NCBI RefSeq assembly: GCF_902497895.1
Contig: NZ_CABVHQ010000027.1
Span: forward strand, 19,479-83,478
Direction of reading: 5' to 3'
DNA from: Pseudomonas fluorescens
GTDB taxonomy: Bacteria; Pseudomonadota; Gammaproteobacteria; Pseudomonadales; Pseudomonadaceae
Length of the DNA: 64,000 nt
The translations under genes were made by a program, and so were the position numbers. Below are positions 16,512 through 24,106 of the stretch, piece by piece (position 1 is the stretch's first letter; every line of letters begins with the position of its first letter). The notes beneath the pieces were generated by a model. It saw only the letters and a list, made by a program, of their open reading frames with translations. It made no database searches and was not told the origin of the DNA.

Positions 16512-17494
16512 GCCAACCCGAATCACACCCGGCGCAAAATGGCTCCGATGCCAAACATGGTTGGAAACGCTGGAAGCGGCCACTGACGGTGGTGTTTTTT
16601 TTACTGCTGATTGTGCTGTTCACCCTGCTGGCAAGGCGTATCGACTGGAGCGAGGTAATCGGCACCCTGGCTGACTTCAAGGTGCGCACGCTGATCATCG
16701 CCGCCAGCCTGACCCTGGTGAGTTTCCTGGTGTACGCCTGCTTTGATCTGATCGGCCGCACCTATATCCGCCAGAATCTGGGCTGGCGGCAGATTCTGCC
16801 CGTGGGAATCATCAGTTATGCCTTCAACCTCAACCTTAGCGCGTGGGTCGGCGGTATTGCCATGCGCTATCGACTGTATTCGCGGCTGGGGGTAAGTACA
16901 GCCAATATCGCGAAAATTCTCGGCCTGAGCCTGGCCACCAACTGGTTGGGTTACATGTTGCTGGCCGGATCGGTGTTCAGCAGCGGGCTGGTCAGGCTGC
17001 CACCCAGCTGGAAGCTCAGCAGCGATGCCTTGCAAGGGGTGGGGCTGCTGTTGTTGTTACTGAGTGCGAGCTATCTGGTGGCCTGCCGCTTTTCCAGGCG
17101 ACGCACCTGGACTCTGCGCGGTATCGAAATCAACCTGCCATCGCTGCGCATGGCCTTGTTGCAATTATTCCTGGGGGCGCTGAACTGGTCGTTGATGGCC
17201 GCGGTGATTTTCACTTTGCTGCCCAAGCAACTCGACTACCCGCTGGTGCTGGGGGTGTTGTTGATCAGCAGCATTGCCGGGGTGATAACTCATATCCCGG
17301 CCGGGCTCGGCGTGCTGGAAGCGGTGTTCATCGCGCTGCTGCAACATGAGGTGTCACGGGGCAGTCTGCTGGCCGGGCTGATTGCCTACCGTGCGGTCTA
17401 TTTCATTGTGCCGCTGTTGATTGCGCTGGTGATGTTCCTGGTGGTCGAGGCCAAGGCGAAGGCGTTGCGGGTGGAGAAGAAGCCGGCGGGGTGA
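16508..17494 (+). CDS. ybhN: YbhN family inner-membrane protein (LPG synthase TM-like)
   Basis: A 328-residue polytopic protein of the YbhN/UPF0104 family, related to the membrane part of lysylphosphatidylglycerol synthase. About eight hydrophobic helices are visible, with the family segment INLSAWVGGIAMRYRLYSR-like sequence near residues 110-125 and ITHIPAGLGVLEAVF near residue 265. It lacks the cytoplasmic aminoacyl-transferase domain, so lipid aminoacylation is unlikely; lipid transport or flipping is an inference. It is the last gene of the operon, overlapping clsB by four bases. Confidence 0.88.
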   Translation: MSQPESHPAQNGSDAKHGWKRWKRPLTVVFFLLLIVLFTLLARRIDWSEVIGTLADFKVRTLIIAASLTLVSFLVYACFDLIGRTYIRQNLGWRQILPVGIISYAFNLNLSAWVGGIAMRYRLYSRLGVSTANIAKILGLSLATNWLGYMLLAGSVFSSGLVRLPPSWKLSSDALQGVGLLLLLLSASYLVACRFSRRRTWTLRGIEINLPSLRMALLQLFLGALNWSLMAAVIFTLLPKQLDYPLVLGVLLISSIAGVITHIPAGLGVLEAVFIALLQHEVSRGSLLAGLIAYRAVYFIVPLLIALVMFLVVEAKAKALRVEKKPAG

Positions 17495-17538
17495 GCTGAG
17501 ATTGTGGTGAATCGGAGGCCGTTGTCATCGCGGGCAAT

Positions 17539-17672
17539 TGTGGCGAGGGGGCTTGCCCCCGCTCGGCTGCGAAGCAGTCGTAAAATCGGCTGATGCGTTC
17601 TGACTGAAGAATCTCGAAAGCTGATTTTAGGACCGCTTCGCGCTCCAGCGGGGGCAAGCCCCCTCGCCACAG
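17539..17672. repeat. Inverted repeat of the GGGGGCTTGCCCCCGC family
   Basis: The left arm TGGCGAGGGGGCTTGCCCCC is matched by GGGGGCAAGCCCCCTCGCCA at the right end, with an inner pair GCTGCGAAGCAGTCGTAAAATC and GATTTTAGGACCGCTTCGCGC. It lies between the convergent ybhN-like and hydrolase genes, where it can act as a bidirectional terminator-like structure. Confidence 0.88.
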
Positions 17673-17695
17673 GAATTGTGTCGCAAACAACCTCG

Positions 17696-18451
17696 TCATC
17701 GCGATTGAATAAGACTCAACCGCTCACCCACCACCATTTCGGTTATCCAGCCCACCAGGATCGAGGTGTAGGCCTGTTGGGAGACCGGCTCGCTCAACGC
17801 ATGATCGGCGCCGTCAATGATCCGGTGGGTCAGCGAGTGGGTCTGCTGACAGGCCGCGCGATAACTCATGATGGTGGCGTGGGGTATATGTTCATCATGT
17901 TCGGACTCAACGATCAGCACGTCCCCGGTAAACTCGGTACAGGCGTGCAGCGCACGGTTGCTACCGGCATGTACCCGGCTGCTGCGGTAATCGAACAAGT
18001 CGGCTTTATCCAGGTCACGCTTGGGTGTCAGCCACAGGTCATCGCGGTACAGGGCCGGAACCCTCAGCGCCAGCCAGCGCACCGGGCGCAATGAGGTCAG
18101 GATGCTTGCCAGGTAACCGCCATAGCTGGTGCCCACCACGGCCACCGCCGAGGTGTCGATGGCCGGATGAGCGAGCAAGCGGTCATAGGCCGCCAGCAAG
18201 TCCCGCAGGTTGTCTTCGCGGGTCACCTGCGTCAGAGCTATGCCGTTGCCTGCATGGCCGCGCAGGTCAAAGGTCAGACACACGCAGCCCAGCCCGGCAA
18301 TGCCTTTGGCCCGTTCCAGGTCACGCTCCTGGCTGCCGCCCCAACCGTGCACAAACAACACCCCTGGGACTTTCGATTTGGGACTGAGGAAGGTCCCGCT
18401 CATCTGCTCATGGTCGATCTCGATCTGAATCGTTTCGCTTCTAGCCGTCAT
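17696..18451 (-). CDS. Alpha/beta hydrolase (dienelactone hydrolase/dipeptidyl-peptidase-like)
   Basis: A 251-residue cytoplasmic serine hydrolase. The oxyanion segment FVHGWGGSQERD, the nucleophile elbow GTSYGGY, the acid in ESEHDEHIPH and the histidine in DGADHAL form the expected triad. The substrate cannot be told. Its start overlaps the end of the DUF3182 gene by 11 bases, so the two are probably one transcription unit. Confidence 0.85.
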   Translation of the reverse strand: MTARSETIQIEIDHEQMSGTFLSPKSKVPGVLFVHGWGGSQERDLERAKGIAGLGCVCLTFDLRGHAGNGIALTQVTREDNLRDLLAAYDRLLAHPAIDTSAVAVVGTSYGGYLASILTSLRPVRWLALRVPALYRDDLWLTPKRDLDKADLFDYRSSRVHAGSNRALHACTEFTGDVLIVESEHDEHIPHATIMSYRAACQQTHSLTHRIIDGADHALSEPVSQQAYTSILVGWITEMVVGERLSLIQSR

Positions 18452-19550
18452 AGGATTTGACCGTTACGTACTTGAGAAGAAAATCGCTGCTTTCAGCCGG
18501 GCCACGGAACACTTCGATGGCATCCGCCGGTAACGCCTGTTGAGTATAGGTTTCCACGGAGGACACGCGGATTGCGCGCATTCCCGGGTCGTTGACGAAC
18601 GCCTGCAGTGCCGCCACTTCCGCGCTGCTGGCGCCGCCCATGCGCCACGACTGTTCCAGCACGCCACTGCGCCGCTGGCCATCGGCATCCAGGCCCTGGG
18701 CGATGTCGTAATTGCGCCGCGAGGCGAAGAATGCCGGATAGGCCTCATCCGCCGCGGCATCGAATACCTGGGCCTGGCGGATGGCCAACCGCACGTCATC
18801 CGACAGCTCGAGGGCGAGCAACTCGTCGTAGCCGCCCTGCACTACCAGCAGGTCCGAACCGCCGTAGACCTTTTCGCCAACGCCGTCTTCCGTCAGGTAT
18901 TGCTCACCACAATAGCTCAGGTGTTTGCCGGCGATAGCGGTCTGGCCGACGCTGTGGGTCATGACATTTTGCAAATCTTGCTCAAGCACCACGCCTTCGC
19001 TGAACAGCTTGGCGGCTTCTGGCCGGGCGATGATTTCATCGAATTGATCGAGGCTGTGGATCACTTTCTGCCCCCGACCGGCACAGCCGTGAATCGGTTT
19101 CATCCGGATCGGCCCGTTGTAGAGCAGATGGGTGGCCGCCGGCCGGGCATCTCTCAACGAAAAAACGCTGACGCCGTCCAGCACCACAGTGCGAACTCTT
19201 TCGCAAAACAGCGGCGCCCATCCTTCAGGCGCTACCGCGTCTTTGTTCAACAAGCCATGGGTGATGGCTTTGGTGCAGATAAAGTCGTGCTCGACGTAGC
19301 CGCCCCATAGGTCTTCCGGACCCTTGATCCCGAATTGCCGTGCGTCTTCTGCGCCGACAATGGTTTGCGTGGGCAGCAGATAGAGGTCGCGAGAGGCGTG
19401 ACGTTCGGCGTCATAACTGCCACCGAACTTGAGTCCGAGAATCTGCGCCAACCATCGAGCCAGCGCACGGTTGGTTTCGACTTCATGCAACGGCGCCTGA
19501 GGGCGGACCGAATGGGCGACCACCAGTTTCTTTCGTTGTACCGGGGTCAT
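18441..19550 (-). CDS. DUF3182 family protein, possibly ATP-grasp-like
   Basis: A 369-residue protein of the DUF3182 family, with no known role. The segment IRMKPIHGCAGRGQKVI and the later GVVLEQDL resemble the nucleotide-binding strands of ATP-grasp ligases; this is my reading and not an established assignment. I chose the ATG at 19550 because AAGGGGGGA lies just upstream; the longer frame adds 28 residues without a ribosome binding site. It precedes and overlaps an alpha/beta hydrolase gene, a pairing that suggests a small two-step modification pathway. Confidence 0.75.
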   Translation of the reverse strand: MTPVQRKKLVVAHSVRPQAPLHEVETNRALARWLAQILGLKFGGSYDAERHASRDLYLLPTQTIVGAEDARQFGIKGPEDLWGGYVEHDFICTKAITHGLLNKDAVAPEGWAPLFCERVRTVVLDGVSVFSLRDARPAATHLLYNGPIRMKPIHGCAGRGQKVIHSLDQFDEIIARPEAAKLFSEGVVLEQDLQNVMTHSVGQTAIAGKHLSYCGEQYLTEDGVGEKVYGGSDLLVVQGGYDELLALELSDDVRLAIRQAQVFDAAADEAYPAFFASRRNYDIAQGLDADGQRRSGVLEQSWRMGGASSAEVAALQAFVNDPGMRAIRVSSVETYTQQALPADAIEVFRGPAESSDFLLKYVTVKSYDG

Positions 19551-19931
19551 GCGTCCCCCCTTGGCCATGCGTAATGGGTGTCCTGGGATAGGTGCAGGGA
19601 TCAGGCCAACAGACCCGCCGAGAACAGGCTCCACTGATCAGTAGTGTGTCGGCACCGATACTGGCATTTGGCCTGTCGTATTTTGCACGACCGTTGTGAC
19701 AGGCAACGCATTTTGCACGACCGAGGATTCAACCCCGCACGGCCGTCGCGGATGCAGTGAAGCCGAACCGGCTCGGTAATAACCCCCTGGGTCTGAAGGC
19801 GCGCCCCCTGAAGTCATCAACCGCGCCGATGGTCCGGTGGTGATCAAACACTTCGTTAACTCAATCCGCGAAACCGAACTACAGTCAATCCTCTGCCAGC
19901 CACTGACGCAAACTCATTGGAGACTACAGAC
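19551..19931. promoter_or_regulatory. 381-base divergent regulatory region with paired direct repeats
   Basis: This gap lies between the divergent DUF3182 and hydrolase genes. The sequence TTTTGCACGACCG occurs exactly at 19681-19693 and again at 19711-19723, 30 bases apart, which is close to three helical turns and so on the same DNA face. That spacing suits a dimeric activator or repressor. No gene is evident in the region. Confidence 0.4.
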
Positions 19932-20756
19932 ATGGCAACGCTTACGACTCGCGAAGGCAATACTCTTTATTACAAGGATTGGGGCAGCGGACAACCGGTC
20001 GTGTTCAGCCACGGCTGGCCGCTGAGCGCCGACAGCTGGGAATCGCAGATGTTGCACTTTGCGGACAACGGCTACCGGGCCATCGCCCACGACCGCCGCG
20101 GCCACGGGCGCTCCAGCCAGCCGTGGGACGGCAACGACATGGATCACTACGCCGACGATCTGGCCGAGCTGATCGAACACCTGGACCTCAAGGAGGTGAT
20201 CCTCTTCGGTTTCTCCACCGGCGGCGGCGAAGTTGCCCGTTACATCGGTCGCCACGGCACCGGTCGCCTGGCCAAGGCCGGGCTGATTTCCGCCGTGCCA
20301 CCGCTGATGCTGAAAACCGACAGTAACCCCAAAGGCTTGCCCATCGAAGTCTTCGACGGCATCCGCGCCGGCTCCATCGCAGATCGCTCGCAGCTCTACA
20401 AAGACATCGCCAGCGGGCCGTTCTTCGGTTTCAACCGCCCTGGAGCCAAAATCTCCCAAGGCTTGATCGACTCGTTCTGGATGCAAGGCATGATGGGCGG
20501 ACACAAGAACACCCTGGACAGCATCAAGGCCTTCTCGGAAACCGATTTTCGCGAAGATCTGAAGAAATTCGACATCCCGACCCTGATCATCCATGGCGAC
20601 GATGACCAGATCGTGCCGATTCAGGCTGCCGGACTGGAAAGCGCCAGGCTGATCGAGCACGCCAAGTTGATCGTCTACCCCGGTGCGCCTCATGGGCTGA
20701 CGGATACCCACAAGGAAAAGGTCAACGCCGATATGCTGGCGTTTGCCAAGAGCTGA
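19932..20756 (+). CDS. Non-haem chloroperoxidase-type alpha/beta hydrolase
   Basis: A 274-residue protein of the cofactor-free haloperoxidase/esterase group. It shows FSHGWPLSADSWE, HDRRGHGRSSQ, the nucleophile serine in GFSTGGGEVARYIGRHG, the acid in HGDDDQIVP and the histidine in GAPHGLT. The peroxidase activity of this group is usually a side reaction of a serine esterase, possibly perhydrolase, so the true substrate is open. GGAG lies nine bases before the ATG. It is transcribed alone and ends at a bidirectional terminator. Confidence 0.88.
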   Translation: MATLTTREGNTLYYKDWGSGQPVVFSHGWPLSADSWESQMLHFADNGYRAIAHDRRGHGRSSQPWDGNDMDHYADDLAELIEHLDLKEVILFGFSTGGGEVARYIGRHGTGRLAKAGLISAVPPLMLKTDSNPKGLPIEVFDGIRAGSIADRSQLYKDIASGPFFGFNRPGAKISQGLIDSFWMQGMMGGHKNTLDSIKAFSETDFREDLKKFDIPTLIIHGDDDQIVPIQAAGLESARLIEHAKLIVYPGAPHGLTDTHKEKVNADMLAFAKS

Positions 20757-20773
20757 TAGAAGCGCCAGAAACC

Positions 20774-20810
20774 AAAAGGCCCATAGGGTTTGAGCGCTGC
20801 GGGCCTTTTG
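20774..20810. terminator. Bidirectional terminator between hydrolase and RES toxin genes
   Basis: AAAAGGCCC at 20774-20782 pairs with GGGCCTTTT at 20801-20809, with A/T runs at both ends. It serves the convergent hydrolase and toxin genes. Confidence 0.7.
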
Positions 20811-20824
20811 TTTGCCATTGGAGC

Positions 20825-21271
20825 CTAGGGTTTCTTGAGCAGGCGATTGTCCAGTTTGAAAATCTCGCCAGTCAGAACTGCCTTCGCCGAGTCCATGTGC
20901 ATGGGGTTGTAGAGGTAGTTTTGAGTGTGCGGCATGATGGCGCTTGGGATCGGCATCAGAAGTGCCGCGGCGGTCTTGAGAAACGCATCGCCCAGACCCT
21001 TGGTGTGACGAAGATCGTCTGCCCAATCTGTCTTGAGTTGTGGTGCTGTGGCAATGCTGATGTCGTCCGGGATCTCCACCTTGAGCAGCTGCAGCGTTTC
21101 AGGGAAGTCCTCCTGATCCACCTCAAGATGGACCAGGATTTCAAGCATGGCCCCGGCAGGCGTTCCAGCGAGATAGACGACAGGCCTACCGGCAGTATGC
21201 CACCGCCCACTGGCAAGAAGGCCTCCCCGTCCTGTCAGATCGGCGAACGCGCTTATCCGCCAGAAAGTCAA
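20825..21271 (-). CDS. RES domain toxin of a RES/Xre toxin-antitoxin pair
   Basis: A 148-residue RES-domain protein. Characterised members are NAD-degrading (NAD phosphorylase) toxins. Features are the N-terminal MTFWRI, the Arg-Tyr-Glu pattern in SGRWHTAGRPVVYLAGTPAGAMLEILVH, which holds the conserved catalytic residues of the family, and the C-terminal NPMH segment near the usual serine/asparagine region. Its ATG overlaps the antitoxin stop by four bases, the usual antitoxin-first order. The pair sits between metabolic genes and ssb with no other mobile genes nearby. Confidence 0.9.
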   Translation of the reverse strand: MTFWRISAFADLTGRGGLLASGRWHTAGRPVVYLAGTPAGAMLEILVHLEVDQEDFPETLQLLKVEIPDDISIATAPQLKTDWADDLRHTKGLGDAFLKTAAALLMPIPSAIMPHTQNYLYNPMHMDSAKAVLTGEIFKLDNRLLKKP

Positions 21272-21717
21272 AAGGTAAAGCCTTCTGCCAGTTGAATGAG
21301 CATCTCCTCGACCTGGCGGGTACCCTGAATGGTCGAAAGCATCGCCATTGGGCTTTTGCCTGAGAAACGATCCTTGGGTTTCGATAACCAGCGCTTGGCC
21401 TTTTCATCGTTTCCGAACAGAGCGTCGGCCATGGCGGTGATGTGCGCGGCACGGAACAGCCGATCACTCTCGTCGACCGTCAGCTTCTGGTCTTTGGCAA
21501 TCCGCGTCTTCAGCGTTTTGAGGGGGATGATCTGATCACGCTCCAAGGGGGTCACATCGCCTTGGTCGCAGAGTTTCATCAGTCGATCGGCCGCGAAACC
21601 ACACTGGATTATCTCGTGAATCTCCAGCTCGCTGGCATCGGTCGGAATCTGCAGAAGAGCTTCCAGTCGGATTCGGTATGCAGCGTAGGCAGGCTCTCGC
21701 ATCACTTCAGCTAACAT
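21268..21717 (-). CDS. Antitoxin of the Xre/MbcA/ParS type
   Basis: A 149-residue protein with the two-part layout of antitoxins paired with RES toxins: an N-terminal all-helical part and a C-terminal DUF2384-like part, here DALFGNDEKAKRWLSKPKDRFSGKSPMAM, which carries the typical W-L-x-P-x-x-x-F/L-x-G-x-x-P-M signature. The ATG at 21717 has GGAGG seven bases upstream; a longer frame to 21762 would run through the putative operator. It is expected to bind and block the RES toxin and to repress its own promoter. Confidence 0.88.
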   Translation of the reverse strand: MLAEVMREPAYAAYRIRLEALLQIPTDASELEIHEIIQCGFAADRLMKLCDQGDVTPLERDQIIPLKTLKTRIAKDQKLTVDESDRLFRAAHITAMADALFGNDEKAKRWLSKPKDRFSGKSPMAMLSTIQGTRQVEEMLIQLAEGFTF

Positions 21718-21750
21718 TCGGCACCTCCACTGACTCGGCATTTGCCATGT

Positions 21751-21785
21751 AGTATCCGGCAAACGCCGTAAAATTGGAAGTATCC
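21751..21785 (-). promoter_or_regulatory. Candidate autoregulatory operator of the RES/Xre pair
   Basis: AGTATCC occurs at 21751-21757 and at 21779-21785 (28 bases apart) and an inverted repeat CGGC-AAAC-GCCG lies at 21757-21768. This arrangement immediately upstream of the antitoxin gene fits an operator for the antitoxin, but binding is inference. Confidence 0.4.
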
Positions 21786-21913
21786 GTTATCCGCCGGTCA
21801 GGAAAGACTCACAACGCCACCTACCGCGAAGGCAGGGAATTTCAATGCGAATAGTGGCCGCCGGGATGGCTTGCGACGTTGGCGCAAGCGATTGCACCCG
21901 TCTTTAAAATACA

Positions 21914-21942
21914 AAACGCCCGATGCACTGCATCGGGCGTTT
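21914..21942. terminator. Strong terminator after ssb
   Basis: Perfect 13-base stem AAACGCCCGATGC/GCATCGGGCGTTT with a three-base loop (ACT). It lies beyond the ssb stop codon and has A/T runs at both ends. The rest of the 280 bases between the antitoxin gene and ssb shows nothing else. Confidence 0.85.
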
Positions 21943-21997
21943 GGGTGAAACAGGTGTAACCCTGTTTCAGGACTAGACACATCGCGTTTCTAAAAAT

Positions 21998-22522
21998 CTA
22001 GAACGGAATATCGTCATCAAAGCTGTCGAAATCCGCAGCCGGCTGCGGTGCAGCCTGCTGTTGTGGCGCTGGACGCGACTCACGTTGTGGCTGCTGGGTC
22101 GGCTGTGGACGGGACTGCTGTTGAGGACGCGGTGCCGAGTTGGACATGCCGCCCTGGCCTTGCTGGTCGCCCTGTTGTGGACGGCCGCCGAGCAGTTGCA
22201 TGGTGCCTTGCATGTCGACCACGATTTCAGTGGTGTAACGCTTGATGCCGTCTTTTTCCCACTCGCGGGTTTGCAGTTTGCCTTCGATGTAGACCTGCGA
22301 ACCTTTGCGCAGGTACTCGCCGGCGATTTCCGCTACCTTGCCGAACATCGACACACGGTGCCATTCGGTCTTCTCGACCTTCTGTCCGGTTTGCTTGTCA
22401 GTCCACTGTTCGCTGGTCGCCAGACTCAGGTTGGTCACGGCGTTACCGTTAGGCAAGTAGCGAACTTCGGGATCCTGGCCGCAAGTGCCGACCAATATGA
22501 CTTTGTTAACCCCACGGGCCAT
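21998..22522 (-). CDS. ssb: Single-stranded DNA-binding protein
   Basis: A 174-residue SSB. The first 110 residues are the OB-fold (MARGVNKVILVGTCGQDPEVRY). A disordered Gln/Pro-rich linker follows, and the C-terminus ends in the acidic tip DDDIPF that recruits repair and replication partners. It works as a tetramer in replication, recombination and repair. It lies nine bases after yajR on the same strand, so both are probably one transcript, and on the far side of yajR is uvrA in divergent orientation. Confidence 0.98.
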   Translation of the reverse strand: MARGVNKVILVGTCGQDPEVRYLPNGNAVTNLSLATSEQWTDKQTGQKVEKTEWHRVSMFGKVAEIAGEYLRKGSQVYIEGKLQTREWEKDGIKRYTTEIVVDMQGTMQLLGGRPQQGDQQGQGGMSNSAPRPQQQSRPQPTQQPQRESRPAPQQQAAPQPAADFDSFDDDIPF

Positions 22523-22531
22523 AACGTTCTC

Positions 22532-23929
22532 CTAGGCTTCGCACGGTACCGGCGCCGGGTTGTTGACCAGGCGCTCGAGGGTCGTACGATCCAATAGTTC
22601 GGTGTCCAATTTGATATAAATGGCGGCCTCCTCGGCCACCACCACTGCATCTGTTACCCCAACAACAGCCAGTAAACGCTCGGTCAAACCTGATTCGCGG
22701 ATGGCTTCAGGTGATAACGGCAAGCGCAGACTCGTAACGTAGGGTGGTTCGCGCATGGTAACAGCAAAGGCCAGCCAGAGGGCAGCCAGACCTGCGCATC
22801 CGAGGAACACAACGGACAGACCGCCATGCTGGAACAGCCACCCACCCATGATCCCGCCCAATGCCGAACCGAGGAACTGGCTGGTGGAATAAACCCCCAT
22901 GGCCGTGCCTTTGCCGCCCGCCGGTGAAACCTTGCTGATCAGCGATGGCAAGGAGGCTTCCAGCAGATTGAATGCGGTGAAGAACACCACCGTCCCGATC
23001 ACCAGAGCCCGCAAGCTATCGCCGAACTGCCAGAAGAATAGCTCAGTGAGCATCAGCGTCAGCACCGCGCCCAATAAAACTCGTTTCATTTTGCGTTTCT
23101 TCTCGCCGTAGATGATGAACGGGATCATCGCGAAGAAGGAAATCAACAACGCAGTCAGGTAGACCCACCAATGCTCTTCTTTAGGCAACCCGGCTTTTTC
23201 CACCAGGGCCAGCGGCAAGGCGACGAAGCTCGACATCAACATCGCGTGTAACACAAAAATGCCCAGGTCCAGGCGCAGCAGGTCCGGGTGCTTGAGCGTC
23301 GGAATCAGCGCCTGACGCGCGACGCCGGATTCGCGGTGCTGCAACGGGCCGGTGGAGCGCGGGACCATGAACATGACGATCACGATGCCGAATAGCGCCA
23401 TCCCGCCTGTGGCGAGAAACAACCCGGACAGACCGAAGGCGCGGGTCAGCAACGGTCCTACAACCATCGCGACAGCGAACGACAGACCGATCGTCATGCC
23501 GATCATGGCCATGGCTTTCGTCCGATGCTGTTCCCGGGTCAGGTCTGACAGCAAGGCCATGACCGCGGCGGAAATCGCCCCGGCGCCCTGCAGGATCCGT
23601 CCGGCAATCACGCCCCAGATGGAATCGGCATTGGCTGCCAGCACACTACCGAGGGCGAAGATGATCAACCCCAGATAAATCACCGGACGTCGACCGATAC
23701 GATCGGAAATGAAGCCGAAAGGAATTTGAAAGATCGCCTGGGTCAGGCCGTAAGCGCCAATCGCCAGCCCGATCAGGGCCGGGGTCGCTCCCGCGAGATC
23801 CATGCCATAGGTCGCCAGGACCGGCAACACCATAAACATGCCAAGCATACGGAAGGCGAACACCAGGGCCAGACCGCTTGCCGCGCGGGTCTCGCCGCCA
23901 CTCATGCGTTCGCTGTGGGGATCGTGCAT
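22532..23929 (-). CDS. yajR: MFS transporter of the YajR type
   Basis: A 465-residue major facilitator with twelve predicted helices and the motif-A loop DRIGRRPVIYLG between helices 2 and 3. The extra C-terminal part after about residue 395 (LTERLLAVVGVTDAVVVAEE...) matches the cytosolic YAM domain, a ferredoxin-like fold found in YajR. It is a proton-driven exporter by family; the substrate is unknown. GAGG lies six bases before the ATG. It separates ssb from uvrA, which are direct divergent neighbours in E. coli. Confidence 0.9.
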   Translation of the reverse strand: MHDPHSERMSGGETRAASGLALVFAFRMLGMFMVLPVLATYGMDLAGATPALIGLAIGAYGLTQAIFQIPFGFISDRIGRRPVIYLGLIIFALGSVLAANADSIWGVIAGRILQGAGAISAAVMALLSDLTREQHRTKAMAMIGMTIGLSFAVAMVVGPLLTRAFGLSGLFLATGGMALFGIVIVMFMVPRSTGPLQHRESGVARQALIPTLKHPDLLRLDLGIFVLHAMLMSSFVALPLALVEKAGLPKEEHWWVYLTALLISFFAMIPFIIYGEKKRKMKRVLLGAVLTLMLTELFFWQFGDSLRALVIGTVVFFTAFNLLEASLPSLISKVSPAGGKGTAMGVYSTSQFLGSALGGIMGGWLFQHGGLSVVFLGCAGLAALWLAFAVTMREPPYVTSLRLPLSPEAIRESGLTERLLAVVGVTDAVVVAEEAAIYIKLDTELLDRTTLERLVNNPAPVPCEA

Positions 23930-24106
23930 GGATAAACCTCATGTGAACCGGCGGCGATTCTACCAGTCCCATCGATTGACGGGGTACATCGCGACGCTTT
24001 GACGCGCAGCTTTGATATATGGCTACGCCACGCTCATTTGATAGTGTGCATCCATCCAGTATTTGGCCTTATACTCCTATGTTTACGCCCGCCGAGCGAG
24101 GCCACT

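Noticed and set aside
23999..24106. N-terminal extension of UvrA from an upstream ATG
   Set aside because: The extra 36 residues are hydrophobic, not family-like, and overlap the promoter region. The TTG at 24107 gives the conserved LDKILIRGARTHNL start.
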